Below are positions 1 to 9,140 of a DNA stretch of 64,000 nucleotides, piece by piece. Both the position numbers and the translations under genes were made by a program. Location of the stretch: contig NZ_BBYJ01000007.1 in assembly GCF_001528665.1 (NCBI RefSeq), positions 474,537 through 538,536 on the forward strand, given 5' to 3'. Source of the DNA: Microtetraspora malaysiensis (GTDB taxonomy: Bacteria > Actinomycetota > Actinomycetes > Streptosporangiales > Streptosporangiaceae). The notes below the pieces were generated by a model that did no database searches, was not told the origin of the DNA, and saw only the letters and a program-made list of their open reading frames with translations. Position 1 is the stretch's first letter. The number at the start of each line of letters is the position of its first letter.

Positions 1-246
1 CTCCTGGATCACCCGCCTCCTCCGGGCCCTGCTGATGGCGGCGTTCACGACGACGCGACGCGCGTACGCCTCGGGGTTGTCGCGCCTGATGCGCGGCCAG
101 TGCCGGTACACCTTCTCCAGGGCGCTCTGGACCAGGTCCTCGGCATCGTGGGGGGACGCGCCGCAGACCAGGACCGCGGTGCGGAGCAGGGCGGTGCTCC
201 GGGCGGCCAGGAACTCGTCGAAGGCCGCCTCGTCTTCTTCGGTCAT
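1..246 (-). CDS. SigE-family ECF RNA polymerase sigma factor, 5' part only
   Basis: The minus strand reads an 82-codon open frame from ATG at 246 to the left edge of the window, so the C-terminal part (sigma region 4) is missing. The visible part has the region 2 layout of the actinobacterial SigE-type ECF sigma factors: an N-terminal FDEFLAAR, then a DAEDLVQSALEKVYRHW segment (region 2.2-2.3) and NPEAYARRVVVNAAISRARR leading out of region 2.4. A GGGGAG ribosome binding site sits a few bases before the ATG. It is divergent from the deaminase gene at 303, with only 56 bases between them. The family call is firm; promoter specificity cannot be judged from this fragment. Confidence 0.85.
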   Translation of the reverse strand, partial: MTEEDEAAFDEFLAARSTALLRTAVLVCGASPHDAEDLVQSALEKVYRHWPRIRRDNPEAYARRVVVNAAISRARRRRVIQE

Positions 247-302
247 CAGCTCCCCTTTCGTCCGTCCACAACGCGCGAAGGCCGGACCAGGTTGAGACGC
301 GA

Positions 303-1340
303 ATGCGGCAGGATATGGAAATGCCGCGCTCTCTCGTCACGCTCCCCAAGGCCCACCTGCACCTTCACTTCACCGGCTCGATGCGGCATTCGACGCTGAT
401 CGAGCTGGCCCAGGAGCACGGGGTCCACCTTCCCGACGCGCTGGTGCAGGACTGGCCGCCGAAGCTGCGCGCGACCGACGAGCGGGGCTGGTTCAGGTTC
501 CAGCGGTTGTACGACATCGCCCGATCGGTGCTGCGGCGCCCCGAGGACGTCTACCGGCTGCTCAAGGAGGCGGCGGAGGACGAGGCCGCCGAGGGGTCGC
601 GCTGGCTGGAGATCCAGGTGGACCCGTCCGGGTACGCCGCGCGATTCGGCGGGCTGACCTCGACGCTCGAGCTGGTGCTCGACGCCGCGGCGCGGGCCTC
701 GGCCTCCTCGGGCGTGGGCGTCGCGGTGATCGTGGCGGCCAACCGCACCCGGCATCCCCTCGACTCGCGGACCCTGGCCCGGCTGGCCGCGCAGTACGCG
801 GGGCGGGGCGTGGTGGGGTTCGGCCTGTCGAACGACGAGCGGCGCGGCCGTGCCCGCGAGTTCGACACCGCGTTCCGGATCGCCAAACGGGCCGGGCTGC
901 TGGCCGTGCCGCACGGGGGAGAGCTGATGGGCGCGGCCAGCGTCGCCGAGTGCGTCTACGACCTGGACGCCGACCGGGTGGGGCACGGCATCCGCGCGGC
1001 CGAGGACGACCGGCTGCTCGAAAGCCTCGCCGACCGGCAGATCGCGTGCGAGGTGTGCCCGCTGTCGAACGTCGGGCTCGGCGTGGCCGAGAGCCCGCAC
1101 GACGTGCCGGTGCGCAAGCTGTTCGACGCGGGGGTGCCGATCGCGTTCGGCGCGGACGACCCGCTGCTGTTCGGGGCCCGGCTGCTCCCGCAGTACGAGC
1201 TCGCGCGGGACGTCTACGACTTCCGCGACGCGGAGGTCGCCGAGCTGGCCCGGCAGTCGATCCGCTCGTCCACGGCGCCCGACTCACTCAAGAAGGAGCT
1301 CCTCGGCGAGATCGACGTCTGGCTCACCCGGCCGGAGTAG
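303..1340 (+). CDS. add: Adenosine deaminase-family aminohydrolase
   Basis: This is a metal-dependent purine deaminase of the adenosine deaminase family (TIM barrel, cytosolic), 345 residues, the usual length. The zinc-binding HLH pair is at about residues 20-22 (KAHLHLHFTGS). The catalytic Glu lies in PHGGE, a metal-ligand or catalytic His in VGHG, and the metal Asp in the DDP motif near the C-terminus; CPLSNV is also typical. Hydrolytic deamination of adenosine or a close analogue is expected. Some actinomycete members act on aminodeoxyfutalosine in menaquinone synthesis, and the sequence alone does not separate the two. ATG codons at 303, 315 and 321 are all possible starts. It ends 15 bases from the convergent ATPase gene at 1356. 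Confidence 0.85.
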   Translation: MRQDMEMPRSLVTLPKAHLHLHFTGSMRHSTLIELAQEHGVHLPDALVQDWPPKLRATDERGWFRFQRLYDIARSVLRRPEDVYRLLKEAAEDEAAEGSRWLEIQVDPSGYAARFGGLTSTLELVLDAAARASASSGVGVAVIVAANRTRHPLDSRTLARLAAQYAGRGVVGFGLSNDERRGRAREFDTAFRIAKRAGLLAVPHGGELMGAASVAECVYDLDADRVGHGIRAAEDDRLLESLADRQIACEVCPLSNVGLGVAESPHDVPVRKLFDAGVPIAFGADDPLLFGARLLPQYELARDVYDFRDAEVAELARQSIRSSTAPDSLKKELLGEIDVWLTRPE

Positions 1341-1355
1341 CCGCCCGGAGCCGGT

Positions 1356-2471
1356 TCAGTGTCCCGGGCCGGGGTGCGGGCGGCTGGACTCGGGCCTCCT
1401 GGCCGGGTCGCCGCAGGCGCGCCGTCCGGGGTGACGCATCCCGCGCCGCAGGGCAAGGGAGTGCTCGCGGTGGCGGCGGACGACCGCGCGTTCCTCATCG
1501 ATCGCGCGGAGCCACTCCCGGCCGTAGTCCCGCATCATGCCGAGCATCCGGAACCGCTGGCCGTGCCGGATCAGTACGGACTTGTCGGCGAGCCGGGAGA
1601 GCAGGCCGGGCACGCCGCGCAGCCGCTCGTCGGCGCAGACGTCCGCGGCCGCGGCGGCGTCGAACGTCCCGGCGAAAACGGAGAGCCGGGCCCACAGCAG
1701 CCGTTCCTCCGGGGTGCACAGCTCATGGCTCCACCCGACCGCGGTGCGCAGCGTCCGGTGCCTGCCGGTACGGCCCCGCCCGGCGAGCAGCGAGAAGCGG
1801 TCGTCCATGTGGTCGAGCAGCTCGCCCGCGGTCAGGGCGCGCAGCCGACCGGCGGCGAGTTCGAGCGCGAGCGGCACGCCGTCCAGGCGGCGGCAGAGCC
1901 GTACGACGGCGTCAGAGGGCTCGAACCCGGGACATACGGCGCGGGCCCGGTCACGGAACAGCCGTACGGCGTCGCAGTCCTCGGCGGTGACCGGGAGCGG
2001 GCGTACGGTGTGGACGCGCTCGCCCGGGAGGCCGAGGGGCTGCCTGCTGGTGGCCAGGACGCGCACGCCGGGAGCCGCCCGCAGGATCTGGCCGACCAGC
2101 TCGCGGCACGGGCCGAGAAGGTGCTCGCACGTGTCGAGGATCAGCAGCATCCGGCGGTCGGCGAGATGCTCGGCGAGGACGTCCCCTTGGGGGCGGGCGG
2201 CCTGCTCGGGCAGGCCGATCGCGGCGCCGATCGTGTGGGCCAGCAGGGCGCCGTTGCGCTCGCCGGACAGCTCGGCCAGCCAGGCGCCGCCGGGCAACTC
2301 CCCCGCCGCCTTGAGCGCGAGCCGGGTCTTCCCGACCCCCGCGACCCCGGTCAGCGTGACCAGGGACTCCTCCTGTAGCAGCCGCCCCACCTCGGCCAGG
2401 TCCTCGTCCCGTCCCATGAAGGTGCTCGTCTCGGCGGGCAGGTTGCCTCGCCGCCCCAACGCATCGATCAC
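1356..2471 (-). CDS. NB-ARC-type ATPase regulator lacking its TPR and LuxR domains
   Basis: The protein begins with the family hallmark GNLPAETSTFMGR, followed by Walker A (GVAGVGKTRLA), Walker B (RMLLILDTCEH), the ATSRQPLG sensor and the GVPLALELAAGRLRAL motif. A winged-helix region follows (WSHELCTPEERLLWARLSVF), then it ends after about 370 residues in an Arg/Pro-rich tail. Full-length relatives, such as the gene at 2734-5001, carry a TPR region and a C-terminal LuxR helix-turn-helix; both are absent here. I place the start at GTG 2471, eight bases after GAGAGGG; ATG codons further upstream, to 2507, are alternatives. It is probably a C-terminally truncated paralogue, either decayed or working as a stand-alone ATPase switch. 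Confidence 0.7.
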   Translation of the reverse strand: MIDALGRRGNLPAETSTFMGRDEDLAEVGRLLQEESLVTLTGVAGVGKTRLALKAAGELPGGAWLAELSGERNGALLAHTIGAAIGLPEQAARPQGDVLAEHLADRRMLLILDTCEHLLGPCRELVGQILRAAPGVRVLATSRQPLGLPGERVHTVRPLPVTAEDCDAVRLFRDRARAVCPGFEPSDAVVRLCRRLDGVPLALELAAGRLRALTAGELLDHMDDRFSLLAGRGRTGRHRTLRTAVGWSHELCTPEERLLWARLSVFAGTFDAAAAADVCADERLRGVPGLLSRLADKSVLIRHGQRFRMLGMMRDYGREWLRAIDEERAVVRRHREHSLALRRGMRHPGRRACGDPARRPESSRPHPGPGH

Positions 2472-2733
2472 CAAATCCGCCCTCTCATGCATGGCCGGCC
2501 CAGCCAATCATGAGTGCGTAATCGACTGACTACTCAGGGTTGAAGATTGCCCCACCCCGGTGGAGATTCACCACCCCGGGGGAGGAGGTTCGACGGCGGG
2601 ACGATCCCCCTCGACCCGAACCCGCCGCCGAACCCTGCCGCAACGTCGTCCCCCGCCGCGCGGCGATCGACCGGTCGGCTTCCCCCCTATTCGGCCAACC
2701 GGACACGATAAGTATCTGAATGATCGCCGTGTG

Positions 2734-5001
2734 TTACATCGGGAGGATGCCCGATCCCTTCTCCGATGTGGGCCTGGTGGGGGTGGAGCGCCGCACCGCC
2801 ACCCAGGCGGCGATCTGCACGCGGGACGACATGCGCAGCTTGGCCAGGATGTTCTCCACGTGGGTGTCGGCCGTACGTTCGGCGATCATCAGTCGTTCCG
2901 CGAGCTCCCGGTTCGACAGGCCGTCCGCGATCAGCTCGGCCACCTGGAACTCCCGCGGTGTGAGGCAGGCGCCCTCCTTCGGCGGGTCTCCGAGCGCCCG
3001 CCGGTAGACCGCGTCCAGGTCGAGGCCGGCCCCTTCGGCGAGAGCCGTACGGAACGTGGGGCCGCCGGCGAGGCCGCGCGCGATCTCGGCACAGGTGGAG
3101 TGGCGGGCACCCCAGTAGGGCGCCTCGTCCAGCCGGATGCCGGCCTGGGCGCCGAGCCCCTCGACCGCTCCCAGCAGCGTCGCGGCGAGTCCTCCCCTGC
3201 CCGTGGCGGCGGCGAGCCACGCCTGGATCTCGAACCCGGCGAGCGCGCCGGCCAGGTCGCCGAGGTCGCGACCGAGCCGGAGTGCCTCGTGGTTGCGCTC
3301 CTCGGCCTCGGCCAGGTCGCCGTTCTCCCAGGCGAGTACGGCCAGGCCCTGGTTGGCGACGGAGCGGCTCCAGCAGTCGCCGTTGAGCGTGCCGCGCCAC
3401 ACCGCGTCGTCGAGCACCTCCTTGGCCCGTACGCCGCCGGACCTGGCCAGGGCGAGGCCCGCCTGGCTGAGGACGCAGGCGGGGTTGCGGCCGAGGAGCC
3501 AGGCCGGGCCGGTGCCTCTCCGGGCGGCGAGCAGCCCGTCGAGCCGCCGGGCCGCGTCCTCGTCGTCGCCCCCGGCGAACGCGAGGACCGCCGCCGCGTG
3601 GGCGCCCCACACGTGCGCCCCCGGGCCGCGGCGGCACTCCTCCATCCGCGTACGGGCCCGGTGCACGTCGAAGTGGCGGGCCTCCACCCACGCGGCGGCC
3701 CAGAGCGCCTTGACGCGGTGCGGGGTCGGCCGCCCGGTCGCGGCGAGCGCCCGGTCGAGGTAGCGGCGGCCCTCCCGGTGACTGCCGCAGGCGATCCACA
3801 GCGGCCACAGCGTCCCGGCGAGCTCGACCGCGACCCGGGGATCTCCGGCGAGGGCGTGGTCGAGGGCGGCCAGGAAGTTCGGCAGCTCATCGGCCATCCG
3901 GCGGGCCCACGCGACCTGTCCCGGCCCGGCCCACTCCGCCTCCGCGCGGCGCGCGAGCCGCAGGTAGGCGTCCCGGTGGCGGTCGCGCACGGCCTCCTCC
4001 TCGCCCAGCTCGCGCAGCCGTTCCGCCCCGTAGGCGCGTACGGCGTGCAGCAGGCGGTAGCGGTCGCCCTCGCGCAGCAGGACGGATTTCTCGACCAGCC
4101 GGGCCAGCAGCGCGAACACGTCGTCACGAGCGAGCGCGCCGTCGGCGCACACGTCCTCGGCCGTCTCGCGTTCGAAGCCGTGGGAGAACACCGAAAGCCG
4201 GGCCCACAGCAGCCGTTCGTGGGGCTCGCACAGCTCGTGGCTCCAGCCGATCGCGGTGCGCAGGGTGCGGTGCCTGCTCTCCCCCGTCTCGGACTCGGCG
4301 CGGCTCAGCAGCCGGAACCGGTCGGTCAGGCGGGCGCTGATGTCCTGGACGGACAGCGCCCGCAGCCGGGTCGCGGCCAGCTCGATCGCGAGCGGCACGC
4401 CGTCGAGCTCCTCGCAGAGCCGTACGACGTGGGCGCGGTTGGCGCGATCGACCACGAAGTCGGGCACCGTGGCCACGGCCCGGTCGGCGAACAGCGTCAC
4501 CGCGTCGGCGCCGAGCGGGAGGACGGTCACGACGTGCTCGCCCGGCGCGTCGAGGGGCTCTCTGCCGGTGGTCAGCACACGCAGCCCCGGGCAGCGCTCC
4601 AGCAGGTGTCCGGCCAGTTCGGCGCACGCGGCCGGCAGGTGCTCACAGGTGTCGAGGACGAGGAGCATCCGCCGGCCGCCGACGCGCGCGGCCACCACGG
4701 CGACCTCCGCCTCGCCGGGGCCGCCGGGATCTTCACCGTCTCCCGGACCGGCCAGGGTCGCGGCGACGTGCGGGAGGAGGTCGCGCGGGTCGCGGAGCGC
4801 GGAGAGCTCCACCAGCCAGACGCCGTCGGGGAACCGCCGGTACGCGTCGGCTGCGACCTGGCGGGCCAGCCTGCTCTTGCCGACTCCCGGAGCGCCGGTC
4901 AGGGTGACCAGCCGGGCGCGGCCGAGGAGCCCCGCGACGTACTCCCGCTCGTCCGCGCGGCCGACGAAGCTGGCCGGCTCGGCGGGCAGGTTCCCGATCA
5001 T
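2734..5001 (-). CDS. LuxR-family regulator: NB-ARC ATPase, TPR, HTH
   Basis: A 755-residue signal-transduction ATPase of the type often annotated as a LuxR regulator or AfsR/SARP-like ATPase. In order: GNLPAEPASFVGR; Walker A GAPGVGKSRLA; Walker B RMLLVLDTCEH; the winged-helix segment WSHELCEPHERLLWARLSVF; an alpha-helical TPR-like region from about residue 400 to 670; and a LuxR helix-turn-helix at the C-terminus (LTPREFQVAELIADGLSNRE). The ATG overlaps the TGA of the upstream gene in ATGA, so the two are translationally coupled. An open frame continues upstream of 5001, but that part is out-of-frame overlap with the neighbouring gene and is not protein. The inducer is unknown. Confidence 0.85.
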   Translation of the reverse strand: MIGNLPAEPASFVGRADEREYVAGLLGRARLVTLTGAPGVGKSRLARQVAADAYRRFPDGVWLVELSALRDPRDLLPHVAATLAGPGDGEDPGGPGEAEVAVVAARVGGRRMLLVLDTCEHLPAACAELAGHLLERCPGLRVLTTGREPLDAPGEHVVTVLPLGADAVTLFADRAVATVPDFVVDRANRAHVVRLCEELDGVPLAIELAATRLRALSVQDISARLTDRFRLLSRAESETGESRHRTLRTAIGWSHELCEPHERLLWARLSVFSHGFERETAEDVCADGALARDDVFALLARLVEKSVLLREGDRYRLLHAVRAYGAERLRELGEEEAVRDRHRDAYLRLARRAEAEWAGPGQVAWARRMADELPNFLAALDHALAGDPRVAVELAGTLWPLWIACGSHREGRRYLDRALAATGRPTPHRVKALWAAAWVEARHFDVHRARTRMEECRRGPGAHVWGAHAAAVLAFAGGDDEDAARRLDGLLAARRGTGPAWLLGRNPACVLSQAGLALARSGGVRAKEVLDDAVWRGTLNGDCWSRSVANQGLAVLAWENGDLAEAEERNHEALRLGRDLGDLAGALAGFEIQAWLAAATGRGGLAATLLGAVEGLGAQAGIRLDEAPYWGARHSTCAEIARGLAGGPTFRTALAEGAGLDLDAVYRRALGDPPKEGACLTPREFQVAELIADGLSNRELAERLMIAERTADTHVENILAKLRMSSRVQIAAWVAVRRSTPTRPTSEKGSGILPM

Positions 5002-6119
5002 CGGTCTCCCCGTCTCCGGACGACCCAGGCGGCGACCTGCGTACGGGAGGAGAAGTTGAGCTTGGCCAGGATGTGCTCCATGTGCGCCTCGGCGGTGCGT
5101 TTCGAGATCACCAGCTTCTCCGCCACCTCGCGGTTGGACAAGCCGTCCGCGACGAGTTCGGCGACCTCGTGCTCGCGCCGGGTCAGCACCGGCGGGCCGC
5201 CCATGTCGGACGTACGGCGCGGGCAGGGGACGGGCCGGTCGCGGTTGTGACCGCGCGGCGGCCGCCCGGCGCCCGCCCGCGGCACGCGGAAGCGGACCTC
5301 GCCGCCACTCTCCTCTCGGATCAGGAGGGACTTGTCGATCAGGCCGATGAGAGCGTCGAGCAGCTCGGCGGGCGGCGGGATGTCCGCGCAGACCCGTTCG
5401 GCGTCGGCCAGGCCGAACAGGCCGGGGAACGCGGCGACCCGCGACCACACATGCCGTTCGTCCGGCGAGCACAGTTCGAGGGCGCGGTCCAGGGCCCCGC
5501 GCGCGGCCGTCTCGTGGAAGGGGTCGTCGAGCAGGTCCTCGATCGCCGGCTCGGGTTCGGCGCACAGCCGTCGCGCCGCCAGCTCGATCGCGGAGGGCAT
5601 CCGGCCGAGCCGTTCGCACAGCCGGGCGGCAGCCTTGCGGTTCACGTCCGCGATGCCGCGGCCGGGCGCGCGGCCGGCCAGCAGCGCGACGGCGTCGGCG
5701 GGCGGCAGCGGGCCGACGGGGAGCAGGTGCTCTCCCACGACGCCGAGTGAGCGCCGCCCGGTCGCCAGGATGCGTAGGCCGGGCGCGTTCCTGAGGAGCG
5801 ACTCGGCGAGCGCCGCGCAGGGCCCGGCCAGGCGCTCGACACCGTCGAGGAGGAGCAGGAGGCGGCCGTCCCCCGCGCCGACCGCCTGGACGGCGGTGCG
5901 GGCGAGCGCCGCCGGGCCGGCTTCCCGGGACACGTCCACGACGTGGACCCCGCCGGAGAAGGCCTTGCGCACGCTCCACGCGGCTTCCTCCGCCAGCCGC
6001 GACTTCCCGACGCCGGAGAGCCCGGTCAGGGTCACCAGTCGCGAACGGCCGAGCAGCCGCCTGATCTGTGCGATCTCGGCCCGGCGGCCGAGGAAGGCCG
6101 GAAGATCGCGTCGCTCCAT
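4998..6119 (-). CDS. Compact LuxR-family regulator: NB-ARC ATPase fused directly to HTH
   Basis: This 373-residue relative of the next gene keeps Walker A (GLSGVGKSRLA), a diverged Walker B (LLLLLDGVERL, with Gly-Val in place of Thr-Cys), ATGRRSLG and the winged-helix region. It lacks the long TPR region. The ATPase part runs through a short Arg/Pro linker straight into a LuxR helix-turn-helix (LTRREHEVAELVADGLSNRE). The start is ATG 6119 with GAGG a few bases upstream, because homology begins at MERRDLPAFLGRR. Its stop overlaps the start of the 755-residue paralogue. The degenerate Walker B may weaken hydrolysis (inference). Confidence 0.8.
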   Translation of the reverse strand: MERRDLPAFLGRRAEIAQIRRLLGRSRLVTLTGLSGVGKSRLAEEAAWSVRKAFSGGVHVVDVSREAGPAALARTAVQAVGAGDGRLLLLLDGVERLAGPCAALAESLLRNAPGLRILATGRRSLGVVGEHLLPVGPLPPADAVALLAGRAPGRGIADVNRKAAARLCERLGRMPSAIELAARRLCAEPEPAIEDLLDDPFHETAARGALDRALELCSPDERHVWSRVAAFPGLFGLADAERVCADIPPPAELLDALIGLIDKSLLIREESGGEVRFRVPRAGAGRPPRGHNRDRPVPCPRRTSDMGGPPVLTRREHEVAELVADGLSNREVAEKLVISKRTAEAHMEHILAKLNFSSRTQVAAWVVRRRGDR

Positions 6120-6297
6120 CGCAGCCTCGAATCGTGGGGGGACTTCACTGCACCCGGCGCTCCGGTGCACGAATGGTAACCCCGGCATCGCGCACGGGAA
6201 CGGGCGTTTCACCGGTTGCCGTGCGGGAACCGCAATCGCCGCTTCGAGGCGGGCATTAGACTCTGCGCCACTGCCAGCACGCGCGAACGAGGATTGT

Positions 6298-7029
6298 ATG
6301 TCTGGGTATGACCGGGTAGTCCAGCCGGCGGCTGGAGACGAGGCACTGGAGAACCACCTCGGTGGGGACGAGGCCAAGAACTACCGGCAGTACGAGTTCG
6401 ACATGGTCGCGCCGCACGTGGGCCGCTCGATGCTGGAGATCGGATCGGGTCTTGGGCACTTCGCGGAGCAGTTTCTCCCCCGGCTCGACCGGCTCGTGGT
6501 GAGCGACTTCGACCCCTACTGCGTGGACCAGCTCAAGCAGCGCTTCACCGAGCGCGACGACATCTCGGTCCTCCAGTTCGGCCTGCCGACGGAGATCCCC
6601 CTGGACGACCCCGTCGACACGGTGATCATGATGAACGTCCTTGAGCACATCGAGGAGGACGTCGAGGCGCTGCGCTCCCTCGCCAAGGTGACCAAGCCGG
6701 GCGGGCGCATCGTCATCTGGGTGCCCGGATACATGCAGCTGTACGGCGAATTCGACCGCAAGGTCGGCCACGTCACCCGTTACACCCCGGCGACGCTGGG
6801 CCGTTCGGTGGTGGCCGCCGGGCTGCGTCCCCAGGTGCTCAAGCCGATCAACTTCCTGGGCGGCATCGCCTGGTGGGCCGCGGTGCGGCGCGGCGGGGTG
6901 GGCTACCCCGACCCGCGGCTGGTCAAGATCTACGACCGGACCGTCGTCCCGGCCACGCGCTTCATCGAGCGGTTCGTCCGGCCCCCGTTCGGCCAGACGG
7001 TCTTCTGCGTCGCCCGCGTTCCCGGCTAG
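6298..7029 (+). CDS. Class I SAM-dependent methyltransferase
   Basis: A 243-residue Rossmann-fold methyltransferase. The glycine-rich SAM loop is LEIGSGLGHFAEQF, the ribose-binding acid is in VVSDFDPYC, and motif IV/post-I is NVLEHIEEDVEAL. The LKPGGR-like turn is VTKPGGRIVIWVPG. The C-terminal part (GHVTRYTPATLGRSVVAAGL) resembles methyltransferases that act on sugars or lipids next to glycosyltransferases, but no such gene adjoins it here. The start is ATG 6298 with CGAGGA upstream. The substrate is unknown. Confidence 0.8.
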   Translation: MSGYDRVVQPAAGDEALENHLGGDEAKNYRQYEFDMVAPHVGRSMLEIGSGLGHFAEQFLPRLDRLVVSDFDPYCVDQLKQRFTERDDISVLQFGLPTEIPLDDPVDTVIMMNVLEHIEEDVEALRSLAKVTKPGGRIVIWVPGYMQLYGEFDRKVGHVTRYTPATLGRSVVAAGLRPQVLKPINFLGGIAWWAAVRRGGVGYPDPRLVKIYDRTVVPATRFIERFVRPPFGQTVFCVARVPG

Positions 7030-7167
7030 CCATCACACGCTCGGCCGCACGATCGGGCGTTTCGTGACGAATCCGGTCCGCCGCCGTCCGGGGCTTGCCC
7101 GTTTCCTGGGGGTTTCTGGTGCTACTCGCGGGTAGCACGAAGGCATCCACTGCCTCAGGAGGTCGGC

Positions 7168-9045
7168 ATGACCGAATACGCCAAGGCACGCGAGGTCGCC
7201 GAGCAGGCCCGAGAGACTGAGTGGGCCCGGCCGAGCTTCGGCAAGCAACTGTTCCTCGGGGACTTCCGGCTGGATCTCGTCCATCCCGCGCCGCGGCTCA
7301 GCGAGCGGCAGACGACGAACGGCGAGCGGTTCCTCCAGACGCTCACCGCGTTTCTGCGCGACAGCGTCGATCCCGCGGTCATTGAGCGTTCCTCCGTCAT
7401 CCCGGACGAAGTGGTCAAGGGCTTGCGCGGAATCGGCGCCTTCGGGATGACGATCGACGAGCAGTACGGCGGGCTCGGACTGAGTCACCTTTACTACTGC
7501 CGCGCGTTGATGCTGGTCGCGTCTTACTCTCCCGCGCTCGCGGCGCTCTTGTCGGCGCACCAGTCCATCGGCGTGCCGCAGCCGCTCAAGCTCTTCGGCA
7601 CACCGGAGCAGAAGGAGCGTTTCCTGCCTCGATGCGCGCAGGGTGAGATTTCCGCATTTCTCCTGACCGAGCCGGATGTGGGGTCGGATCCGGCGCGGCT
7701 GGCGACGACGGCGACGCGCGACGGCGACGCGTACGTTCTCAACGGCGTCAAGCTGTGGACGACCAACGGCGTCGTGGCCGACCTGCTCGTCGTCATGGCC
7801 AGGACCGGCGCCCGGATCTCCGCCTTCGTCGTCGAGGCCGACTCCCCCGGCATCACGGTCGAGCGCAGGAACGCGTTCATGGGCCTGCGCGGCATCGAGA
7901 ACGGCGTGACCCGCTTCCACAAGGTCCGGGTCCCGGCGGAGAACCTCATCGGCCGCGAGGGGCAGGGCCTCAAGATCGCGCTCACTACGCTGAACACGGG
8001 CCGGCTGTCGCTGCCCGCGACGTGCGCGGGGGCGGCCAAGTGGACCGCCAAGATCGCCCGCGAGTGGGGCGCGGAGCGCGTCCAGTGGGGCCGACCGATC
8101 GGCGAGCACGAGGCCGTCGGTCGCAAGATCTCCTTCATCACCGCCACCGCGTACGCCATCGAGGCCGTGGTGGATCTGGCCGGGCGGCTGGCCGACGACG
8201 AGCGCAACGACATCAGGATCGAGGCCGCCCTGGCCAAGCTGTACGGCTCGGAGATGGCCTGGCAGATCGCGGACGACCTCGTCCAGATCAGGGGCGGGCG
8301 GGGCTACGAGACGGCCGAGTCACTCCAGGCCCGTGGCGAGCGCGGGGTGCCGGCCGAGCAGATGCTGCGGGACCTGCGCATCAACCGCATCTTCGAGGGC
8401 TCCACCGAGATCATGCACCTGCTCATCGCGCGCGAGGCCGTGGACGCCCACCTGACGGTCGCCGGCGACCTCATCGACCCGAAGGCCGACCTTCGGGCCA
8501 AGGGCCGGGCGGCGACCCGGGCCGGCGGGTTCTACGCCCGGTGGCTGCCCGGGCTCGTGACGGGGGCCGGCCAGCTCCCGAACTCGTACTCCGAGTTCGG
8601 GCCGCTCGCCCACCACCTGAGGTACGTCGAGCGGACCTGCCGCAAGCTCGCCCGCTCCACCTTCTACGGCATGTCGCGCTGGCAGGGGAAGCTGGAGCAC
8701 CGCCAGGGGTTCCTGGGGCGGATCGTCGACATCGGCGCCGAGCTGTTCGCGATGACCGCGACCTGCGTCCGCGCCCAGGAGGACGCGGTCACGCACGGGA
8801 ACGCCGCGCTGGAGATCGCGGACACCTTCTGCCGCCAGGCCCGGCTGCGCGTGGACGCGCTGTTCGCGCGGTTGTGGATCAACTCGGACACGGCCGACAC
8901 CCGACTCGCCCGCCGGATCCTGGCCGGCCGCTACACATTCGTCGACGAGGGCATCCTCGACGCCTCGACGGACGGTCCGTGGATCGCGTCCGGCGCCCCG
9001 GGGAAGTCGACCGCGAAGGACGTCCACCGCACCATTCCGTCATAA
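7168..9045 (+). CDS. Acyl-CoA dehydrogenase with C-terminal extension (VLCAD/ACAD9-like)
   Basis: A FAD-dependent acyl-CoA dehydrogenase catalysing the first step of beta-oxidation. At 625 residues it is about 240 longer than short-chain members, matching the VLCAD/ACAD9 type with an extra helical C-terminal domain. Visible motifs are FLLTEPDVGSDPA and LWTTNG around the flavin, QWGRPIGEHEAVGRK, and RIFEGSTEI, whose Glu is the usual catalytic base. The start is ATG 7168, six bases after AGGAGG. A strong hairpin separates it from the convergent thiolase gene, and the two could act in one pathway. The chain length of the substrate is not predictable. Confidence 0.88.
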   Translation: MTEYAKAREVAEQARETEWARPSFGKQLFLGDFRLDLVHPAPRLSERQTTNGERFLQTLTAFLRDSVDPAVIERSSVIPDEVVKGLRGIGAFGMTIDEQYGGLGLSHLYYCRALMLVASYSPALAALLSAHQSIGVPQPLKLFGTPEQKERFLPRCAQGEISAFLLTEPDVGSDPARLATTATRDGDAYVLNGVKLWTTNGVVADLLVVMARTGARISAFVVEADSPGITVERRNAFMGLRGIENGVTRFHKVRVPAENLIGREGQGLKIALTTLNTGRLSLPATCAGAAKWTAKIAREWGAERVQWGRPIGEHEAVGRKISFITATAYAIEAVVDLAGRLADDERNDIRIEAALAKLYGSEMAWQIADDLVQIRGGRGYETAESLQARGERGVPAEQMLRDLRINRIFEGSTEIMHLLIAREAVDAHLTVAGDLIDPKADLRAKGRAATRAGGFYARWLPGLVTGAGQLPNSYSEFGPLAHHLRYVERTCRKLARSTFYGMSRWQGKLEHRQGFLGRIVDIGAELFAMTATCVRAQEDAVTHGNAALEIADTFCRQARLRVDALFARLWINSDTADTRLARRILAGRYTFVDEGILDASTDGPWIASGAPGKSTAKDVHRTIPS

Positions 9046-9061
9046 CCGCCGCAAACACGGA

Positions 9062-9092
9062 CCGGCCCGGGCGGTCACCCCGCCCGGGCCGG
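9062..9092. terminator. Bidirectional hairpin terminator
   Basis: A perfect 13-bp stem (9062-9074 with 9080-9092) around a five-base loop lies between the convergent acyl-CoA dehydrogenase and thiolase genes. There is no clear U-tract, as is common in high-GC actinobacteria. Confidence 0.75.
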
Positions 9093-9140
9093 ATCGCTCT
9101 CATCAGGCCCGGCCGGGGAGAACCCGCCGGGCCTTCGGCG

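Noticed and set aside
2560..5250. Very long plus-strand open frame of about 900 codons opposite the LuxR-type genes
   Set aside because: It is an antisense shadow of high-GC coding DNA. The minus strand has Walker motifs and HTH domains; this frame has low-complexity Arg/Gly/Pro sequence and no homology.
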